A DNA stretch of 64,000 nt. Source: Nemertoderma westbladi (taxonomy: Eukaryota; Xenacoelomorpha; Nemertodermatida; Nemertodermatidae). Under the pieces are notes generated by a model. The model was not told where the DNA came from, did not search any database, and saw nothing but the letters and a program-made list of their open reading frames with translations. Shown piece by piece: positions 49,531-61,149 of the stretch (positions are counted from its first letter, which is position 1; the number at the start of each line of letters is the position of its first letter). The DNA lies in the NCBI GenBank assembly GCA_032718475.1, contig JAUCBJ010007408.1, positions 1 through 64,000 of the forward strand, written 5' to 3'. A program made the translations under genes and the position numbers.

Positions 49531-51762
49531 TCAATAAGGTGGTCGCTGTGGTTGAGGTTGGGGTTGTTTCAACTCATCGCTGGCTCGTGATCTATACGAA
49601 GGCGGCGCTTCGAGTCGCTCTTTGATTTGAGCCAACCGGTCCACTACAGGTCGCATCATCTTGGTGAGTTGTCTGGCGATAATCGCCTCTGCCGGGTGCG
49701 ACGTAGGTCTTTGCACGGGTGTTTCTCATGGAGGATTGTCGATATACGGGTTCGTCGTTCTATCCGGTTCCCGCTTGTAATCGCTGGCCGCATGAAGAAT
49801 ACACCGAATATATCCCTTTCTGTAGACTCCGTATCGCTAGATGAATCGCTGTCGTTTGGATACAGCTGGTGGTTTCGTGTTCGGCGTATTACTCTAGTTG
49901 GTTGGGTTCGTTTTGGTTTGGAATCTACGGTTCTTCGTCGTTCGGTAGGCTCGCAAGCCTTCCACAAAGTCGTAGGTCTCGATAAACTCGGTTCGAACCT
50001 GTTGGTACTACCCACATCTACGGTTCTCCGTCATTCGGTAGGCTCGCAAGCCTTCCAAGAATTCGTAGGTCTCGATACACATTGAGTGAGTGGTGTAGTA
50101 AAGATGCCAGATTTAGGAGGTACTGTTGGTCTATAAATAACAGGGTTTGCGCAGCACGTCACAGGTTTAACTAGAGCCGGTTTACTCACCTGTTTCACTG
50201 TCATAAATGCAGGTTCGTCCCTCTTTACAAGTAAACTACGGCTTACAATAGGTGGACTTCTAACCTTACCTGCTAGAATCAGCGATGATGTCGCTCGTGG
50301 CTGTAGAACTGATTATCGGTTTGATCGGTGATTAACCGGTATCACAAACCTGTTACCTTGAGTTGCACGTACAGGCGATATCTCTTTAGGCTTCACAACT
50401 ATGATCACTTTCACTGGAGTCATGGGTTTGAACATAGGAATAACTTGGGGGAATAGTTGACAATAGTCCTCAACAAACTCCTCTCCTCGCTCTATCGCTC
50501 CTACACTTCCTTCTTCGATACGCTTCTGGATTCCGCAATACCGAGCCTCCAAACGATCTATGGCAGACAAATCATGCCTACCTCGTGATCTTATAGATCT
50601 GCCACTCGCATCGAGTTAGAGATCCTCTTGCGCGTTTGCCAACTTGCTCAATCTGCGATTGAGTTAGAACTGTAGTGCAAATCTTTCTCGCACCGATCGG
50701 CCTCCTGCTGTTGCGCCGCTAACTCCACTTCCCGCACGGCCAAACGAGCGTTTATCTGTCACACTTCCAGCTCGGTACGAGCATCAGTAGCTGCCTTTTG
50801 TTGCGCTATCTCTTCTGTCTTTTGTTGCACTAACTCATCTGCCTTTTGTCGCGCTAACTCAGCTGCCGCAGTCGCTGAGGGTGCTTCTCGTGCTATATCT
50901 TCCTCTAATTTCCGCATCTCTGATGTTTAAAATTCGGTTTGAGCTCAGAGTTGAGCTTTTCTCGCATCATCTTCCCTACGTTGTCTCTCTCCCTTGACTG
51001 CAGCCTGCACCATCAGCAGCAGCGCTTCTTCCTCGGTAATCTGTTGCTGGCATCCGATCTCCTGTTGTTGTCGAGTAATTACTGATGCTGTTCGACCAAC
51101 ATCACCAGCGTCGCTCCATATGCTAACAAACGAAATATCCAGGTGTGGATTTTGGTAGGCTCGCAAGCCTTCTATAGCGAGAACTTCTGTCGTTCCTGTC
51201 GGTAGAACTTCGATCGGCACGCCACGTCTATGGAGAAAGTTGGTAAGCGCTTCTAATTTCCAGTCCAGGCAGTATAATTCTTCTTCCTCTTCGGGTTGCA
51301 ACAAAGCGTCCAAGACTGACTCACCCATCAGTTGGTCGAGTTGTTCTCTTTGAGTCGATCCTACAACCAACTTAAACTGAATTAGACTTTCCCTCGCACT
51401 TACCAGTTTATCTGTTCTTCTTACCTGAGTAAAATTGTCGTCACATAACTCCACTAATTCGTATAAACTTCGGAGTTTATCTACGGAGGCATGTACCCTA
51501 TGTTCTACTCTTACCTGTAGGGCGTAGAATGCATGACACGACAGAATTCGCGCACAACGTGAAAACCTTCTCTGATATTTCGGGTGATCTGAGCCATGTG
51601 TCCTCCTATGCTCCTAATAATGTTCTCCTGGCTCCCAGTCAAACTTACCATGTCTGGTTCCCGCGATCTGGATTGCGGGATGGTAAGGAAGTCTTCGGTT
51701 CTACCGTCACCACGAGCTATGGCTTCTGGTATTTCCATTGGCGGTACCGGCGACACACACAC
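49531..51762 (-). pseudogene. element 3 Gag N-terminal region, broken
   Basis: A series of open pieces (51762-51511, 51454-50945, 50570-50313, 50015-49656, 49716-49531). They contain acidic and Gln/Arg-rich segments, some coiled-coil-like, but no recognised domain. The order upstream of the Gag core suggests the N-terminal part of Gag. Low certainty. Confidence 0.35.
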
Positions 51763-51829
51763 GGTTTGACATCAGTAGAATCGTGAGTCCTCACCAAAAA
51801 TCATTACCAAATCAACCTGGATTTTAGAC

Positions 51830-52360
51830 ATTATGGGTTTTCTGGGACACTGATCACGAATATGACACTCAAAAATATCGTATTATCCAACCAAACTCGC
51901 TTTTTGCAATTTGAAATGTTTGCTACTTGTAATTTTCGTCCCAACAGAAAAGCACCAAAATTGACAGTTGCATTACCACGAATGATTTGTAACGTGTTAT
52001 ATCGTGATCAGCTACCTTGAAAACCAGTATAGCTTCAGAATTACCAAATCATAGGCATAATTTGACAGTTTATAAGTTTGTGCTACTTGTAATTTTCGTT
52101 CTGGGGCACTAGAATAGCACCAAAATTGGGTTTGCATTACCAGAAATATTTATAACTAGTAATCAATTACTCGTAATCAGCGACCTCGAAAACACATACG
52201 TTCAGAATTATCAAACCAAACACAAATTTTTTTATGTTGACATTTTTTTACTTGTACTTTTCATACTGGGGGACCAAAATAGCACAAAAAATGATGGTTG
52301 CTTTTCCAAAAAATATTTTTAACAAGTTTTATCATGATCAGCGACCTCAAAACCCTATTA
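51830..52360. repeat. ~160-bp diverged tandem repeat, three units
   Basis: GCTACTTGTAATTTTCG recurs near 51922, 52081 and (changed) 52245. GATCAGCGACCTC recurs near 52010, 52178 and 52337. Spacing is 159-167 bases. Non-coding. Confidence 0.7.
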
Positions 52361-54199
52361 TTTAATAGGTTCAGCCACTCTGCTTCAGTTTCCATAATAA
52401 ATTCTAATTTATTCGTGTATTAACTTGTTTGTACAATAACTAACCGAATAGGCTACATATATTCTACGATAATCTATAAAAAAAACAAGTGTATACGGTG
52501 CTTACTACTATTACTAGTATAATACAGTTTGAATTTCGCTCTAATAAAACCCAATAACGACCAATAAACCAATGAAAACAGTCGATTTTAAGAGCCAAAC
52601 TTTAAACGCGTTTTTCTCAGAATAAACATTTTTTCCCCAGGTCCCTTTTCTCGCAACCAGCCACAAATGCATAAATTAGACAGTGGAACCCACAAATTTT
52701 GAGTAATACTGTGCTCTAAGTTTAAACGACACGAGTCGTGAAATTTACGTTAAATTTATGTTTAAATTGACGAGAACTGTTCTGTTTCCAGCATCGCGGA
52801 CGAATCTTTTACCTCCAAAACTTGCTAAAAACGGCTTGATCTTCGAAGCGGTCCAGAAATGAGGCTTTGAGTCCTGAAAAATCAAAGGTGAGAGTTTTAC
52901 GGACTACTCTAGAAAAAAAATTCATAGGTACTGACACAAATTGGTAATTAAACCTTTTCATGTACCAAAAAAAAATAACACCGCACACACACACGGCCTA
53001 AAGACAAAATTTAATTACAAAAAATTAGCCTATAGCTAATCAAATACAAAACTAGTCTAAATTACGTAAATTTTACCGATATTCACTAAAGTTATAAAAT
53101 ACCGCTTACTGTAAAATGCATACACGTTTTACAGAATTGTACATTCTGTAAAACGTGTATGGAATTTGTACAATCTGTACGATTGTACAAATTCTAGGCC
53201 TACTAAATATTTAATAAGATACCGCTTACTGTAAAAAACGCACAAGTGTTTTTTACAGAATGTACAAGTTATAGTGATATTAAATGCGCACGCATTTTAC
53301 AGAATGCACGTAAATTATGTACGTACCGCTTACTGTAAAGTCCAGTAATCAATAACAGGGGTTGTACAGTATCTACCATGAAATCCCAGCACAGGAAAGG
53401 TCTAAATAATAGATACTAGTGTACACAAACTACTACTGGCGAGATCGGTGCCTGTTGTCTTCCTCTAAACTTGGGCGAATCAATTGCCCGGGCTAACTTG
53501 ACAATCAGGGTGACCGGTCCCTAACTGGTGAGGCAGATGTACAGTCTACAGGAACAGACCAAACTCTCGAGAAAACAATCCCCACTCCATCACTAACTAC
53601 CGCTAATGGACCTAAAATACTGTAGACTTGCCGCGGTGTGATTTACATGGGTATAATACGAGCCAGTGAGTCAACCAAACACAAGCGTGAAACAATACTG
53701 CCGATTCAAAAAAAGCAGTCAAACAGGGTACAACATCAGAAGAACAATAAAACAGAATCTCGAGGCGCTAGTGTGTGTGTGTGTATTATGGTAAAACAAA
53801 ATTTTGGGGTAATTTTGGAATGATATACTAGGTTTTGATGACTTTAACAACAAAATAATACCGGGTGCTAGCTACTAGAATAAGCTAGTGGCTCTCTGTA
53901 GGTGCAATACTTACAAACTGACGTCAAAGGGGCTCTCTCCTCCTATATTCACAACCTGGTTGGAAAATTACGGTGTTAGTAACTACGCCCATGATCGGCA
54001 CTGATACCAGACTCTGATTGCGAAAATAGAGAATAGGGTGTTAATTTGTTACCGTACTACTAGCTGATCTGGGATGTATTTGATTCTAGAATTTTGTTGC
54101 TGCGGTGGTATACAGCAAATACCTATCAGTACGTGGCAAGGGCGTGGTAGGATGTTAGTATCCACCTTTTAGCCTAAATGTGTGCCAGTAGCACCTTGT
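52361..54199. other. gene-free stretch with hairpin cluster
   Basis: No coding region is supported. It includes the hairpin and TACCGCTTACTGTAAA cluster at 53095-53345. Otherwise AT-rich with no recognised element. Confidence 0.5.
53095..53345. repeat. cluster of hairpins with repeated ACCGCTTACTGTAAA
   Basis: CATACACGTTTTACAGAAT (53119-53137) is followed by TGTAC and its exact complement (53143-53161). Directly after comes a second perfect hairpin (GAATTTGTACAATC, TGTAC, complement; 53162-53194). ACCGCTTACTGTAAA occurs near 53101, 53221 and 53326, and a third hairpin around ACTGTAAAAAAC follows the second copy. Confidence 0.8.
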
Positions 54200-54477
54200 T
54201 CCACCTTGGTGTAGTGGTTGCATTGAATTCACATCTCCCGTAGGTCTTGGGTTCGATCCTCACATGAGCCAGGGCAGTTTTCGTTTCGGCACGAATGCTT
54301 TAAAGGGACCAGCCAGGGCGCATCTCTGCCTTGAATCCGTAAGTGGTAGCTAAATGAGTACTGGAGTTTCCTTTGGGGAGTAAAGTTCTGGGGGGACCGC
54401 ACTGTAAATAAGTCGTCAGACTTTGTGCGTAATCCCTGGCCTAGTGGCCGAAGAAAATTTACTTTACTTTACTTTAG
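54200..54477 (+). repeat. tRNA-derived SINE, copy 2
   Basis: A-box-like TTGGTGTAGTGGTTGC (54206 onward) and B box GGGTTCGATCCTC (54249-54261). The body is shared with the minus-strand copy at 374-663 (GGGCAGTTTTCGTTTCGGCA, ATAAGTCGTCAGACTTTGTG). It ends in (TTTAC)3-TTTAG. Confidence 0.75.
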
Positions 54478-54750
54478 CAGAAGGCTGCCCTTTGCCTGAG
54501 TAAATATGTTAGACTCAGACAGATCAGTCAACTGCAAGGCCTATAGTGCTAACTGGTACTGCACCGCTAGTACGGTAAAGTCACCAAATTATAGAGCGTG
54601 CTATTTGAACCTAAGTGTACTCGCGTGTACTAGCAAACAGCACCAGCTCGCACCTGTAAGCGGTACAGGTTCACTGTGGGGTTTCTGTCTGAATCTGAGA
54701 TATTTACTCCTAAATGTGAGTGGATTCAATTCTGCCCACCACCCCATAAA

Positions 54751-55241
54751 GTTAGGAAGTGGCACCTTTTAGCAATATTGGGGATACACACAAAGGGAGG
54801 TCAGAGGTTAAACCTCCGGGAGAGGAAAGTGACAGCAGCGGGGGGGGGGGGGGGGGGGGAATCACTCCCACAGAGGTGGGAGCCGAGAATTAGGTTATTG
54901 GCCAATCAGAGCCAAAGTAACTGCATCCGCTAAGTAATAAGGCCAAAAGTACAGTTGGTAATCAATATATTACCGGTCAGTATCCATATCATAATTCAGT
55001 TATCTCAGTCACCCAGGGCAGTACGGTGACACTTTAACACCGTCACCGCCATCATCAATATATTACCGTACAGCATTTACCGGTAACCTTGCTTCAGTTA
55101 TCTCATGCTATCACTCTATATTATATATTATATTACCGAACTCTATTAACAATATTGGAACAACAATAACCAATTGTTTTCTTAACCGTGCGGCGACGCG
55201 TAAATAAACCAAACCGGTCGGGATCCCCTGATCCCGTCACA
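54751..55241 (+). repeat. 5' LTR of element 2
   Basis: About 491 bp, start uncertain by a few bases. Compared with the 3' copy it lacks about 70 bp after GGGGATAC. It carries a 20-base G run (54840-54859). Confidence 0.8.
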
Positions 55242-55327
55242 GTGTTAAAGTCGCCTACTGACCCAGTAAAGTTACCGAGTACCTAGATAACTGTGACTGC
55301 CACCCACCAGAAAGAAGGAGAGACAAG

Positions 55328-57390
55328 ATGAGCGAAACCCGAAACCTCGAGGGAGAGACGACACCGCCGCGGACCCCGGATGATACGAACGAAACGATCC
55401 GCGAGGCCGCGACGCGACGGTATCGACCCGCAATGCCGGACTCGCCGGAGAGGAACGATCTGGTAGCCCAGGCAGAGGGCGGCCGTCTACCAGGGCAAGA
55501 GGAAGAGTCGACGCGCGACGGCGCACGACGTACCGATGTCGCCGGCCAGCCACAGGCCGAGGGCGATGGAAGGCCCACCGGAACGGCGACAGTGGGGCCG
55601 CTGGTACGACGCCGAACCAGGAGGGAAGGAGGAGAGATCGGCGATGAGGACATCAGAACCAGCGACCGGCTCCGACGAGCCTACAATGCAACCAAGAAGC
55701 AACTCAAGGAGGCTAGAGAGGGTGTAAAGATAGACCAGGGAAGTTAAACCAGCGACTAGGTGAGTCGAACAAACACTTTAAATACCTAGTTCGCTTCAAG
55801 CAGGGAGAACTAGCCAGTGAGAGAGCGAGGAGGGTCGCCACCGAACTATTTGAACTGTGGCGATCCGGGATTATGGAGCCCCAAGTTGTGTACATAGGGC
55901 CGTATTTAGTGGATGCTAGGGGAATTAAGTTAGTGGGTTGGGCAGACCCGCACGAGGGCGAATCCGAGATTAACCCCAAGGATTCGGTCTCGTCGGTTAG
56001 CGAGGACCCCAGAAAGCGGGGGAAAGTTAGTAGGACGGAGAGGCGACGGGAGTCCGTCGTGACCGACAAGTCCGCTACATCCTCCGCAAAAGTAAGAAGG
56101 GTGTTAGAAATAGATCTGGCGTGCCAGTTGGATATGGTGGCGCTAGACCAAAAGGAGTTGGAGAGGCAGTTGAAAGAGGGAACTGCGTTGTTTGAAAGAG
56201 AGAGAGAACTGGCGAGAGAGAACAAAGAGAGGGCTGAGAGGGTCGCGAGAAACTTTAGAGAGTGTGAGGAGATAGAAATAAGGGAAGGAAAAGAGCGAGG
56301 GGTGAGAGAGGAGAGTGAGCGAAAAGAGCGTGAGGCGAGAGAGGCGAGAGAAGCGGAATTGGCCGAGCAGAGTTTGCGAGAGGATAGGGAGAGAGAGAGA
56401 ACGGGAAAGCGTGTGCGGGATGATATGCACTGGACATCAGGGAGTTCGGGCGAGTCTCTAGGGCGAGAATTGGGGTGGACGGTAGGGTCACCGAAACAGT
56501 CGACATCGGGATTGTTGACGACGCCCATACCGGCAGGCACTGAGGGCGATTTCGCGCAGAGGAGGCCAGGGGAACTGGAAGGATGGAGAGTCACGGGCAA
56601 GAGCCAAGGTGGGAACGGACACAGTGGATCCACCGGGATACCGGGATTGGAGCCACTCCCAGAGGAGGACGAGGATGACGACGAATTCGGAGAGATGCCG
56701 CCCATCGGGAGAATCGGCCACTCGGACACGGACTGGGTTGGCAGGAGGGTGGTAACGGCCAGCGGGGCGAGAGCCTTCTGGGATAGACCCAGCAAGCGGG
56801 CCTGGGTGCATGAGGAGCCGGCGATGGATTTCGCGGAGAGCACCATCAGGTTGGGCGAGCAACAGGGAACGGCACCATGGGTAGTATTCGGAGAGACGAT
56901 GCCTGGGCGGGGCGAGGAGATAGACGTGGACAGGGACGCTAATGTCCAGAAGTTCGCTTACCAGCGACTCCATAGACCGAAGAGATCGCTTGGGACGAAA
57001 GACGACCTGGGGCGGGAGGCATTGGTACTTGGCTGCGATTACTGCGGGAGGCAGACTCACCAGGAAAGGAGCTGCTTGTACCGATTCCAAAAGGGGACTA
57101 GCTGTCTCTACTGCTGCGAGTCGAGTCATAGGATGGGGGCGTGTCCACGGTTGCACAACCGGTGTTCTAAGTGCAACTTCCGGGGGCACTACGGACGCCA
57201 GTGCGACTGGATGGATGATGAGGAGAAGTTTAGGATCTTCGAGGAGTGGGCCGATGTCGGTGCCATGACCCTGCAGCGGATGAAGGCCCAGGAATTCCGG
57301 TAGGGCTTCTTTAATATCAACCAGGAGGCCCACCTGGAAATCATTAAACGGAGACTTCCGTTTACTTATCAGGAGGTGTCAACGGCGGAC
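55328..57390 (+). pseudogene. element 2 ORF1 fused to ORF3 C-terminal part
   Basis: The frame starts at ATG 55328, 86 bases after the LTR, with ETTPPRTPD and REAATRRYRP shared with element 1 ORF1. A one-base deletion near 55741 shifts the frame; the rest is open from before 55873 to the TAG at 57301. The coiled coil is shorter than in element 1 and ends RVRDDMH. The next residues WTSSGSSGESLGREL belong to ORF3. The zinc knuckles are intact (CDYCGRQTHQERSC, CLYCCESSH, CSKCNFRGHYGRQC). A TAG at 57301 replaces the Trp codon of element 1, after which ORF3-like sequence continues to about 57388. Confidence 0.75.
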
Positions 57391-58746
57391 TAGCGAAGTC
57401 TGCGTGCTAGCAGAACAACGAAATCTGCCTTGCCGCGGCATGACTGGTCCTCTCTGTTGCAACAGCCAAGTGTGAGATCCAGCTTCACGCTACAGCTGAG
57501 CAACAGGTATGAGGCTCTTGCCTCTGAGGCGGCAGATCACTGTGAGGGCTATACTGCCTTTACAGAAGCAGTTAAGTTAGCAGCTGCAGAAACAGTTCCT
57601 GTATACCCTCGAAACAGGAAAAGGGCCCCCTGGACTGACAACAAAATTCAGAAGTGCCGAAATGACCTTCATAAGGCGCAGAAAGAGTCCCGACTCAAAC
57701 AGACTACAGCGGCCAAAAATGCAGTTAAGGCTGCATCTAGGTCCCTGAACAGGCAGTACTCTGCTAATCTACAGGAGCTAATAAACCAACAGGTTGATGC
57801 CATCAATGATGCTGACGACAGCAGGCAATCATCCGAGGCATGGATTCGATCAATCTGCTTACTGGGTGGAAAAGCCAACCAACCACCAAGGTTAAGGCTG
57901 AATCACCAGCCGATCGCCTCAATGGTTGGAAAGCCCACTTTGAAAAGCTCCTCAATAATGACAGGGTATTGCCTGATAACTTTATAGAAGTAAAAGTGTC
58001 TGAGTCTGTACTCCCAGATATTCCCATTGGTGATATCTCCTTTGCAGAAGTGAAGGCTGCTGCAAAGAGCATTAAGACCAATCGTGCCAGTGGAGTAGAT
58101 GGTGTTCACCCTGAGGTGTTTAAATACCTGAGTGTTTAAAGCTCATCTATCCCATCATAGTAGACATGTACCGAACAAAATCTCCCTTACGGCATATCTC
58201 ACATAATGGCCCACAATCTTTTGTACTAACAGAAACATCGCCAGTTGAAATTCAATATCACTTACTACATATGGACCTGGTGAGGACCTTCGAATACGTA
58301 AGGGAAAGGCATGGGCAGCCTTGAATAGGCTTTCCAGGATTTGGAAGTCACCGAGAATTAATCGGAAACTTAAGGTCCGATTATTTAGAGCAGCAGTAGT
58401 TCCAGTACTCCTCTACGGGAGTCCATGCTGGGCTCTAACTGCTGAGGACACCAAATCTCTGGATGGCACATTCACAAGAATGCTACGCCGGGTTCATTGT
58501 GTCAAGTACAATGCACACATCTCCAACCAGACACTATATAACATTGGAGGTGTCTCATTGGTTCCCCCAAGCTTGACACTAGAACAAAATCGCCTCCGCT
58601 TTGCAGGACATTGCTTTCGCCGTGAGGACCAGCCAGTGCATAATCTTGTACTTTGGCAGCCTCATGGAGTGAATAAGCATGGTGGACAGCCCATGACTTT
58701 CTTGAGACGCATCTTAAAGGACACTGGCCTTAAAGATGTGGATGAG
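57390..58746 (+). pseudogene. LINE ORF2 segment inside element 2
   Basis: HDWSSLLQQPSVRSSFTLQLSNRYEAL and APWTDNKIQKCRNDLHKAQKESR are the linker between endonuclease and RT of a CR1/RTE-like LINE. KTNRASGVDGVHPEVFKYL is the start of RT. The catalytic palm is missing (about 58140-58300 is unrelated). Then LNRLSRIWKSPRINRKLKVRLFRAAVVPVLLYGSPCWALT resumes the C-terminal part. It is cut at 58746 exactly where the LTR begins. The same LINE family is at 1-222. At least two frameshifts. Confidence 0.75.
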
Positions 58747-59301
58747 TTGGGAAGTGGCACCTTTTAGCAATATTGGGGATACGAGGCTAATCCCCAATTA
58801 ACCTCGTATCACACACCCAATAAACGGGGACAACAAACCCCGAAGGGCCACACAAAGGGAGGTCAGAGGTTAAACCTCTGGGAGAGGAAAGTGACAGCAG
58901 CGGGGGGGGGGGGGGGGGGAAACACTCCCACAGAGGTGGGAGCCGAGAATTAGGTTTTTGGCCAATCAGAGCCAAAGTAACTGCATCCGCTAAGTAATAA
59001 GGCCACAAGTACAGTAGGTAATCAATATATTACCGGTCAGTATCCATATCATAATTCAGTTATCTCAATCACTCAGGGCAGTACGGTGACACTTTAACAC
59101 CGTCACCGCCGCCATCAATATATTACCGTACAACATTTACCGGTAACCTTGCTTCAGTTATCTCATGCTATCACTCTATATTATATATTATATTACCGAA
59201 CTCTATTAACAATATTGGAACAACAATAACCAACTGTTTTCTTAACCGTGCGGCGACGCGTAAATAAACCAAACTGGTCGGGATCCCCTGATCCCGTCAC
59301 A
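58747..59301 (+). repeat. 3' LTR of element 2
   Basis: About 555 bp, ending GATCCCGTCACA. It retains an inverted repeat (GAGGCTAATCCCC/ACCTCGTATC) lost from the 5' copy. It has an 18-base G run (58902-58919). Confidence 0.8.
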
Positions 59302-61149
59302 CTAAATTTTACGGCATCCCAGGACGTCGTCACACTTAACCCTGATCTATGGTCTTACGGCGGGCAAAGGCGTCTAACAAAGTCTTACCTCGGGCATGGG
59401 TGCTGTTTGGCTGCCGAATCATGTTCAAATGTGCCTGGGTGAAATAGTGCGGGTTCCCAAATGCGATGTGGGCATTCCCCCCCCCCCCCCCCCCCCCTTG
59501 CATTGCTGTGGCCCATAGATTTAGGCAGCGATTTTCTAACATCGGCTGTTCAAGATAGATACGTTAAAAGTTACCTATTCAGAGTTTTCAGTGTATTCTT
59601 AATGTAAGCAAACAGTTTAAACAAATTAACCAAGTTTTACAAAATACCAACTTAAACTAAGCAATTAATAGTATTACAAGTGAGGTAAATAGTAACTAAA
59701 GTTATACGTTAGTTTGAAATTAAATTAATTAAATTAAATTGAAATAAAGATGTACAAAAATATAAATTTTCCAACTGAGATTTGAACCCTTGACCTAACA
59801 TACGCACGACCTATGCGCTAACCTACCAGGCCACTGGACCAGGTGGTATATGAGTGCCAAAATGTACTATATATGGCAAATATACGGTTTTATAACTAAA
59901 CTGTGAAAGCAAGGCAAATATATCAAATTTTGAAAGTGTTCGCGCTTTTAGACCTTTAGCAGTTTAACCTGCCAATTTTAATTGTCTTTTTTGTATATCA
60001 ATTATTTAATGTACTGAAGTTACATCAGCCGAAGCCAGCCTGTGCGCGACCATTCACCCACAGTTAAGGGAGACTGGATTCGGATGCTTTGATAGTGATT
60101 GCAGTGTAGACCTACTGTATTATTCGATTGATCGTTAATATATAATCTCTGACAATATATTTACTTTCGGGGAAATATTAACAGTTCCTTTAGGACGTGG
60201 CGCTTTAAGTATAAAACAGAGTTATGACTTATACTAATCACAACTGGATGGCTACTGAGTTTCGTAAAAGGCGCATTCTTTAGGAGATGCTTTATTAACC
60301 TTCACACTACTTCACACTACTTCACACTACTGCGCACTGATCTGCCGACCGTCACTGAATTTGATCATATATAAGGAGGATCGCAACTGACACATGTAGG
60401 GATTATGAAATAGCATTCAATTCACACAAAAACCACTATAATGTAAGTCGCAGTTGCTACCGGTAAACCTGTTCCTCTAACCTTTAGTAATCAAAGAGAT
60501 TGAGGGTTTTATGATTATTCATCGGTATTCTCCAAATATATCAGCAATATATACCAACATAACACCAATTAATAACAGAATCAAATAATGCGGTGAACAG
60601 TCAGTATGTGTAGTTGAATCGCATTGCGTAGTGCCGCGGTGAGGCGATTCAGATATGAAGTATGATTCAGCAATGATTCAGTAGTTGAATTGTTAATAGT
60701 TTTACGTTCTTTTAATCAAAGCCATCTGATGTTTCTGATGTTTAGGTCAAAGTCTGAAACTTCCACAGAAGTACAGAAGAATCCTAAGCTGGTGTTCTGG
60801 GCTTAGAAAAGATACACACTGACTGAATTGCGTGAGTTTCTGTAGGCACTGTCCAAAACAAAGTGAAAATCGCTCTGATTGGCTGAGCCGAACAAAGAAC
60901 ACAGAGAGATTCAGGTTCCGCGTTGGCAGTAAATCAGCTGACAGATTGCGTCATCTGAGTCATCTTTTAGAGTATTAAGCGAATAGCGGCAAAATGGCTA
61001 GTTATGTCCGCTAAAGCACGCATACAGACATAACGGGTAAAAATGGCTTGTTATGTCCGCTAAAAGCACCTACACGGTACATTGCGGAGAAAATGACTGG
61101 TTATATCCGCAAAAGCTTTTACACCGCTCCCAGAAAATGGGATTTAATT
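59302..61149. other. 1.8-kb gene-free region
   Basis: AT-rich, with a C run near 59469-59487, a tRNA-like segment (59771-59840), three CTTCACACTA units near 60299-60330 and, near 60970-61115, three ~50-base units containing GTTATGTCCGCTAAA. No gene was found. Confidence 0.5.
59771..59840 (-). other. tRNA-like sequence (degenerate tRNA or SINE head)
   Basis: On the minus strand GTGGCCTGGTAGGTTAGCGC resembles an A box and GGGTTCAAATCTC a B box, about 40 bases apart. A four-pair anticodon stem around loop GTCGTGC can be drawn, but the T and acceptor stems are poor. A functional tRNA gene is unlikely. Confidence 0.3.

Larger units (their letters stand above)
43228..51173. repeat. dispersed short palindrome GGAAGGCTCGCGAGCCTTCC family
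   Basis: Perfect palindrome at 43228-43247. One-arm-changed copies reading TAGGCTCGCAAGCCTTCC, or close to it, occur at 47248, 47325, 47403, 49946, 50039 and 51156. All seven copies lie within element 3. Confidence 0.8.
40150..51790 (-). mobile_element. decayed BEL/Pao-type retrotransposon (element 3), approximate limits
   Basis: On the minus strand from right to left it shows Gag pieces, a Gag zinc knuckle, protease, RT (YVDD), RNase H, a Pol C-terminal module and an ORF3 like that of element 1, all in BEL/Pao order. Many stops and frameshifts break every part, and the integrase core is missing. I could not find LTRs, so the ends are only the ends of the coding similarity. It is a different, diverged family from elements 1 and 2. 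Confidence 0.75.
54751..59301 (+). mobile_element. pol-less BEL/Pao derivative with a LINE insert (element 2)
   Basis: Two related LTRs (54751-55241 and about 58747-59301) end GATCCCGTCACA like element 1 LTRs. Flanks are ATAAA and CTAAA, a near-match for a 5-bp duplication. Inside: an ORF1 like element 1's; at about 56428 a direct junction to the later part of element 1's ORF3; its zinc knuckles; then from about 57390 a LINE segment running up to the 3' LTR. All of pol and the exonuclease-like domain are missing, so it would depend on another element for movement. Confidence 0.8.

Noticed and set aside
55713-57333. Long minus-strand ORFs (377 and 281 aa) opposite element 2
   Set aside because: Antisense of the ORF1/ORF3 fusion; composition is the complement of the coiled coil and no domain is present.
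59771-59840. Functional tRNA gene
   Set aside because: A and B boxes are passable but acceptor and T stems do not pair well; called tRNA-like only.
60200-61120. CRISPR-like spaced repeats
   Set aside because: Units are adjacent, imperfect and in eukaryotic DNA; simple tandem duplication explains them.
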